Positions 60,151-64,000 of a stretch of DNA of 64,000 nucleotides are shown in pieces. Source of the stretch: Mesobacillus sp. S13. Lineage in GTDB: Bacteria > Bacillota > Bacilli > Bacillales > Cytobacillaceae. A program made the translations under genes and the position numbers. Below the pieces are notes generated by a model. It had not been told where the DNA came from and ran no database searches. It worked only from the letters and a program-made list of their open reading frames with translations. Location of the stretch: contig NZ_CP084622.1 in NCBI RefSeq assembly GCF_020422885.1, positions 2,933,001 to 2,997,000 of the forward strand, written 5' to 3'. Numbering within the stretch: the stretch's first letter is position 1; every line of letters begins with the position of its first letter.

Positions 60151-60790
60151 TATAGTGCCAGACTTTCTTCTGGACACTTTCCTAGGGGTCAGCTTCCTGT
60201 TTGTCCGATAGAGCCCTTCTATCGGACACTTTCTCAAGATCCAGCTTCCTGTTTGACCGATAGAGCCTTTCTATCGGACATTTTCTCAAGATCCAGCTTC
60301 CTGTTTGACCGATAGAGCCTTTCTATCGGACACTTTCTCATACTTCAGCTTCCTGTTTGACCGATAGAGCCTTTCTATCGGACATCTTCTCACGGTTCAG
60401 CTCCTTGTTTGGCCGATAGAGCCTTTCTATCGGACACTTTCTCATGCTTCAGCTTCCTGTTTGGCCGATAGAGCCTTTCTATCGGACACTTTCTCAAAAT
60501 CCAGCTTTTTGTTTGGCCGATAGAGCCCTTCTATCGGACACTTTCTCATGCTTCAGCTTCCTGTTTGACCGATAGAGCCTTTCTATCGGACACTTTCTCA
60601 TGCTTCAGCTTCCTGTTTGGCCGATAGAGCCTTTCTATCGGACACTTTCTCAAAATCCAGCTCCTTGTTTGGCCTATAGAGCCTTTCTTTCGGACACTTT
60701 CTCAAAATCCAGCTTCGTGTTTGACCGTTAGAGCCTTTCTATCGGACACTTTCTCATGCTTCAGCTTCCTGTTTGGTCTTTAGAGCACGC
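60151..60790. repeat. 52-bp tandem repeat array C (12 units plus partial)
   Basis: Units start at 60151, 60203, 60255, 60307, 60359, 60411, 60463, 60515, 60567, 60619, 60671 and 60723, in perfect 52-bp register, with a partial at 60775. The typical unit holds the hairpin CCGATAGA-GCCTT-TCTATCGG followed by ACACTTTCTC and AGCTTCCTGTTT. The first unit replaces the stem by CCAGA/TCTGG, keeping pairing but not sequence. It fills the gap between the DegV gene and ypgQ. It is non-coding (52 is not a multiple of 3). Confidence 0.93.
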
Positions 60791-60850
60791 CAATAAACAA
60801 TGTCTCCAAAATATCTCAAATCACAATACTTCTCCTAAAAAAACAAAGAA

Positions 60851-60871
60851 AAAAGTGCCGGTTCGGCACTT
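60851..60871 (-). terminator. terminator of the second degV gene
   Basis: A perfect 8-bp stem AAGTGCCG/CGGCACTT with 3-nt loop followed by TTTTTTC on the minus strand; it overlaps the stop codon region. Confidence 0.85.
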
Positions 60872-61718
60872 AAACATCTTTGTTATTCCAGCTGATTCCG
60901 ATTGTATGTTCACCTGCATGGACGCCGATTACAGCTCCAATTGGGCAGCTTAGGAAAGTGAGTTCAGGAAATATTGCCTCTAGTTCGCTTTGCCATTCGT
61001 CAGCAACCTCCTTATGAAGGCCATAGAGGATGTAAACTTCCTTAACTCCGTATTTCTCGTGAGATTTTCTTAAATAATCAAATATTTTCTCGCGCGCTTT
61101 TTTATCGCTTCGGACTTTTTCTTTAGTATTCAACGCTCCATCTTCAATGCTGATAATAGGCTTAATACTCAGCATGCTTCCCAGATAGAATTGCATTCCT
61201 GACATACGCCCGCTGCGATGGAGCTGTTCTAAGCTGCCAATCATCACATAGGTTTCATTGGAATCACGGATAATTTCCAGCTTTTCCTTAATCTCCTCGA
61301 TTGATGCGCCCTGTTCCGCCAGTGCAATTCCCTTTTTTAATAGGGAAGTCAATGGGAAAGTGAGAATTTTAGAATCAAAGGTTATGACAGGAATATTGGC
61401 GTCTTGTGCGGCTTGTACACTCGAGGCGACTGTTCCGCTAAGCTTGGATGAAATCAGAACTGCAAATACGAGATCATAATCTTTTTCTAGCTTCTCATAT
61501 AATTCCAAAAAAACTCCCACAGGTGGCTGAGAGGTTTTAGGCGCCGTTTTGACACTCTTTAATTTTTCATATAATTGTTCTGCAGTCAGATCCTTGCCAT
61601 CAAGGTATTCTACATCATCCAGCACAATGGTCATCGGAACCTGATATACATCTGGATGATTCTTTAATTCCTCATCCAGGTAGGCTGTACTATCTGTAAC
61701 CCAGGCGATTTTCTTCAA
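60870..61718 (-). CDS. DegV family fatty-acid-binding protein (second paralog)
   Basis: This 282-residue protein has VTDSTAYLDEELK, TSQPPVGVFLELYEKLE, ISSKLSGTVASSVQAA, GSMLSIKPIISIEDG and the end GVHAGEHTIGISW. It belongs to the same fold as the DegV protein at 39800 but shares low identity. It likely binds a different fatty acid. The TTG at 61718 (LKKIAWVTDST) has AGGGGGAG about 6 nt upstream; the frame extends to 61787 without start signals. Confidence 0.92.
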   Translation of the reverse strand: MKKIAWVTDSTAYLDEELKNHPDVYQVPMTIVLDDVEYLDGKDLTAEQLYEKLKSVKTAPKTSQPPVGVFLELYEKLEKDYDLVFAVLISSKLSGTVASSVQAAQDANIPVITFDSKILTFPLTSLLKKGIALAEQGASIEEIKEKLEIIRDSNETYVMIGSLEQLHRSGRMSGMQFYLGSMLSIKPIISIEDGALNTKEKVRSDKKAREKIFDYLRKSHEKYGVKEVYILYGLHKEVADEWQSELEAIFPELTFLSCPIGAVIGVHAGEHTIGISWNNKDV

Positions 61719-61876
61719 ACAATCTCCCCCTATTTTATTTTTCATTATAAATATGAAAATTTTTATCCACCAATTCCCCTTTTGCATACTATCCAGCCAA
61801 GCTTGTACAAATCACGCGCTTATATATTGAATAGAACCATCCCCGTGTTAATAGATTATTCTGAAAACAATACAGA

Positions 61877-61902
61877 AATTCCTGCCTATTTGACAGGAAT
61901 TA
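61877..61902 (-). terminator. terminator of the 177-aa gene
   Basis: Stem AATTCCTG/CAGGAATT followed by TCTGTATTGTTTTC on the minus strand, immediately after the stop at 61903. Confidence 0.7.
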
Positions 61903-62436
61903 TTATTCAACGCATAATTTTTTTAATTTTTCTAGTGAAGTTATCATATAATGGACCATTTCTGATAGGTCGTCGATCTGCTCTTCGTAAACAAGACGGT
62001 TAAAGGTTACCTTCACATGGTTTTGAATGTGTGATTTTTTCTCCAAGGGGTCCATCATGGTGGTCTGGCTGATCGCCCGGTCCCCTCCCCAGATTTCGGT
62101 GAGCACTTTCTGGACTTCCTTAAAAACATCTAATTCATTTTGATGCGTGAGCGTGAAGGAAATACCCACTACACAACCTGCAAGCTGTTTGGCATCTACA
62201 CTTTCTAAAAGCTCTGCAGAGAGGTTCTCCAATCCTGCCTCAATTGTCATAGTTGCCGACAACAGCCTTGATTCATAGCCTTTTTTGGTGAATGAGATTT
62301 CGTATTTACGCGACAACTTGGCAGCATTAATCCAGTCATTTCGGTCAATGACAATAATTTCTCCACTCAAATCCCTGTCGTATATATCGCCTTCGATGAC
62401 GACTTTGATATTTTCAAAAGCTGTCGGGTCAAACAA
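61903..62436 (-). CDS. conserved hypothetical protein, 177 aa
   Basis: The start is TTG at 62436 (LFDPTAFENIKVVIEGDIYD) with AAGGAGTGG 5 nt upstream. The sequence shows mixed beta/alpha structure (SGEIIVIDRNDWIN, YEISFTKKGYESRLLSATMTIE, VVGISFTLTHQNELDVFKEVQKVLTEIW) and a helical C-terminus. There are no membrane helices or catalytic motifs. I do not recognise the family. It is a single gene between fhs and the second degV gene. Confidence 0.7.
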   Translation of the reverse strand: MFDPTAFENIKVVIEGDIYDRDLSGEIIVIDRNDWINAAKLSRKYEISFTKKGYESRLLSATMTIEAGLENLSAELLESVDAKQLAGCVVGISFTLTHQNELDVFKEVQKVLTEIWGGDRAISQTTMMDPLEKKSHIQNHVKVTFNRLVYEEQIDDLSEMVHYMITSLEKLKKLCVE

Positions 62437-62560
62437 TGCTTCCACTCCTTTTAAAAACAATAGGAAATATGGCCAGCCCAATCTCACAGTGTGTTAGGTT
62501 CCATGAAAGTCAATTCCATGTTCACACTATGTCTGAAAGGACTGGCCATGCAATTTTTAA

Positions 62561-64000
62561 TTAGAACAATCCAACTGCATTGCCCTCTTCATCAACATCC
62601 ATATTCAAAGCTGCCGGCAGCTTTGGCAAACCAGGCATTGTCATGACTTCACCTGTCAACGCTACAATAAATCCGGCACCTACCGAAGGCTTAAGTTCCC
62701 TTACGGTAATAGTGAAACCTGACGGCCTTCCAAGTTTTTGCGGATTATCAGAAAGTGAATATTGTGTTTTAGCCATACAGACTGGCAGCACACCCCAGCC
62801 GAATCCTTCAAAGTCAATAAGCTGCTTCTTTGCTTTCGGTGAAAACTCGACTCCATCCGCCCCATAAACCTGACGCGCGATAGTCTTGATTTTGTCCTCC
62901 AGTGAATCCGACAAGTCATAAAGGTGGGCAAACGTATTTTCGCTTTTTTCAACTACATCAAGAAGTTTCTCTGCAAGCTCCACACCACCGGCGCCTCCCT
63001 TTTCCCAAACTTCCGTCAAGGCAACCGGGATTCCAGCATTTTCACACATTTCTTTCAATGTGTTGGTCTCAAGCTCTGTATCTGTAATGAATCGGTTAAT
63101 GGCAACTACATATGGCAGGCCAAAGCTGGCAATCGTCTCGACATGCTTTTTCAGGTTCGTGAATCCGTCCTTCAATGCTTGCACATTTTCGTTGACCAAT
63201 TCTGTTTTCTTCATTCCGCCATGCATCTTGAGTGCACGGATGGTTGCAACAATGACAACCGCTGACGGATCGATTCCCGCTGTTCTTGCTTTAATATTCA
63301 AGAACTTCTCTGCTCCAAGGTCAGCACCGAACCCTGCTTCCGTAACGACAAAGTCAGCAAGCTTGGACGCAGCCTCGGTCGCGATGACACTGTTGCACCC
63401 ATGTGCGATGTTCGCAAATGGTCCCCCATGGATCAGTGCCGGAGTATGTTCTATGGTCTGAACAAGGTTCGGCTTTACTGCTTCCTTCAATAAAAGAGTC
63501 AAAGCCCCTTCTACTCCCAGATCACCCACAGTGACAGGCTGTTTTTCATAATTATAAGCAACAACCATCTTTGAGAGGCGGAGTTTTAAATCTTTAAGAT
63601 CGCTCGCAAGGCATAGGACAGCCATGATTTCTGATGCAACCGTGATGTCGAAGCCATCTTCACGAGGAACGCCCTGCATAGGCCCGCCCAGTCCGACGAT
63701 AACTTTTCTTAATGCACGGTCATTCAAATCGAGAGCGCGCTTCCAAACGATTCTCCGCTGATCAATGTTCAGTTTGTTTCCCTGCTGCATGTGGTTATCA
63801 ATCAAAGCAGCCAACGCATTATTCGCTGTAGTAATCGCGTGCAGGTCTCCTGTGAAGTGAAGGTTGATATCCTCCATCGGGAGCACCTGCGCGAAACCTC
63901 CGCCTGTTGCACCGCCCTTGATTCCCATAGTAGGTCCTAACGAAGGCTCACGCATGGCAATCATCGTTTTTTTACCAAGCTTGTTCAATGCATCCGCCAA
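62561..64000 (-). CDS. fhs: formate-tetrahydrofolate ligase, 5' end cut by the window
   Basis: The visible 479 residues correspond to all but about the first 75-85 of a normal 555-560-residue enzyme; the P-loop lies outside. Seen are [77 protein letters not shown] and the C-terminal [26 protein letters not shown]. It makes 10-formyl-tetrahydrofolate from formate with ATP. The first visible codon is internal, so 64000 is not the start. Confidence 0.95.
   Translation of the reverse strand: MADALNKLGKKTMIAMREPSLGPTMGIKGGATGGGFAQVLPMEDINLHFTGDLHAITTANNALAALIDNHMQQGNKLNIDQRRIVWKRALDLNDRALRKVIVGLGGPMQGVPREDGFDITVASEIMAVLCLASDLKDLKLRLSKMVVAYNYEKQPVTVGDLGVEGALTLLLKEAVKPNLVQTIEHTPALIHGGPFANIAHGCNSVIATEAASKLADFVVTEAGFGADLGAEKFLNIKARTAGIDPSAVVIVATIRALKMHGGMKKTELVNENVQALKDGFTNLKKHVETIASFGLPYVVAINRFITDTELETNTLKEMCENAGIPVALTEVWEKGGAGGVELAEKLLDVVEKSENTFAHLYDLSDSLEDKIKTIARQVYGADGVEFSPKAKKQLIDFEGFGWGVLPVCMAKTQYSLSDNPQKLGRPSGFTITVRELKPSVGAGFIVALTGEVMTMPGLPKLPAALNMDVDEEGNAVGLF

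Noticed and set aside
60151-60790. CRISPR array or coding repeat protein
   Set aside because: No spacers. The 52-bp period shifts the reading frame at every unit, so it cannot be a protein repeat.
1-64000. rRNA, tRNA, prophage or insertion sequence
   Set aside because: No segment resembles rRNA or tRNA, and no transposase, integrase or phage structural gene was found in any frame.

Overview
This window looks like the chromosome of a low-to-moderate G+C endospore-forming Bacillaceae. Sporulation and Bacillus-type genes are present (Spo0M, YozD, YozE, YodJ, a YjcZ-type peptide). Shine-Dalgarno sites are strong and purine-rich, with frequent TTG and GTG starts. Gene order follows two blocks I recall from Bacillus subtilis: ctpA/yodJ/deoD/yozD/yodN/yozE/kamA/yodP-yodT, and msrA-msrB/ypmS-ypmR-ypmQ/ypmP/ilvA/ypkP/dfrA/thyA/ypjP/ypiP/yphP/ilvD/ypgR/ypgQ. 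The genus is not decidable from the sequence alone; a relative of Mesobacillus, Cytobacillus or Neobacillus is a guess. I see no rRNA, tRNA, prophage, transposase or CRISPR array. Almost all genes lie on the minus strand.

Layout. Bases 1-2400 hold the start of a CsoR/CstR-family repressor with a cysteine-less membrane rhodanese, a 186-bp inverted-repeat element, a zinc-ribbon protein and a secreted protein of unknown function. Bases 2500-9300 hold a COG0523 GTPase, CtpA protease, copper export (CopZ, CopA with a promoter and operator), YodJ carboxypeptidase and the start of the deoD region. Bases 9300-13600 hold DeoD, Spo0M and several very small genes. Bases 13600-24650 are a ten-gene kam locus for lysine: lysine 2,3-aminomutase, beta-lysine acetyltransferase, two aminotransferases, an aldehyde dehydrogenase, a deacetylase, a CoA-transferase and a sigma-54 enhancer-binding protein. 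A textbook -24/-12 promoter stands in front of kamA. Bases 25600-34500 hold an LD-carboxypeptidase, a FAD protein, SGNH hydrolase, DUF502, EIIA, MsrA/B, RsgA, a tiny peptide gene and a DUF4397 protein. Bases 34500-46500 hold the ypm block, an orphan histidine kinase, a DegV protein, TatA/TatC, IlvA, PlsC, DfrA and ThyA. Bases 46600-52700 hold a Pro-Pro endopeptidase-like secreted metalloprotease, a TelA/YceG/TerC stress set, YpjP and a 23-residue membrane peptide. Bases 52700-64000 hold YpiP, YphP, IlvD, YpgR, an ABC-F ATPase, YpgQ, a second DegV protein and formate-tetrahydrofolate ligase, which is cut by the window edge.

The most unusual feature is a set of intergenic tandem arrays. At 9101, 11252 (degenerate), 24813, 57317 and 60151, unrelated-looking sequences are repeated with exactly the same period, 52 bp. 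Each unit carries a short inverted repeat, and the units often contain a GGACA or GACA core. In two arrays the stems change on both arms together. 52 bp is five helical turns and is not a multiple of three, so the arrays are not coding. All five lie between co-directional minus-strand genes, upstream of ypgQ, ypgR, yodT, spo0M and yodJ. I regard this family as the best candidate for something undescribed.
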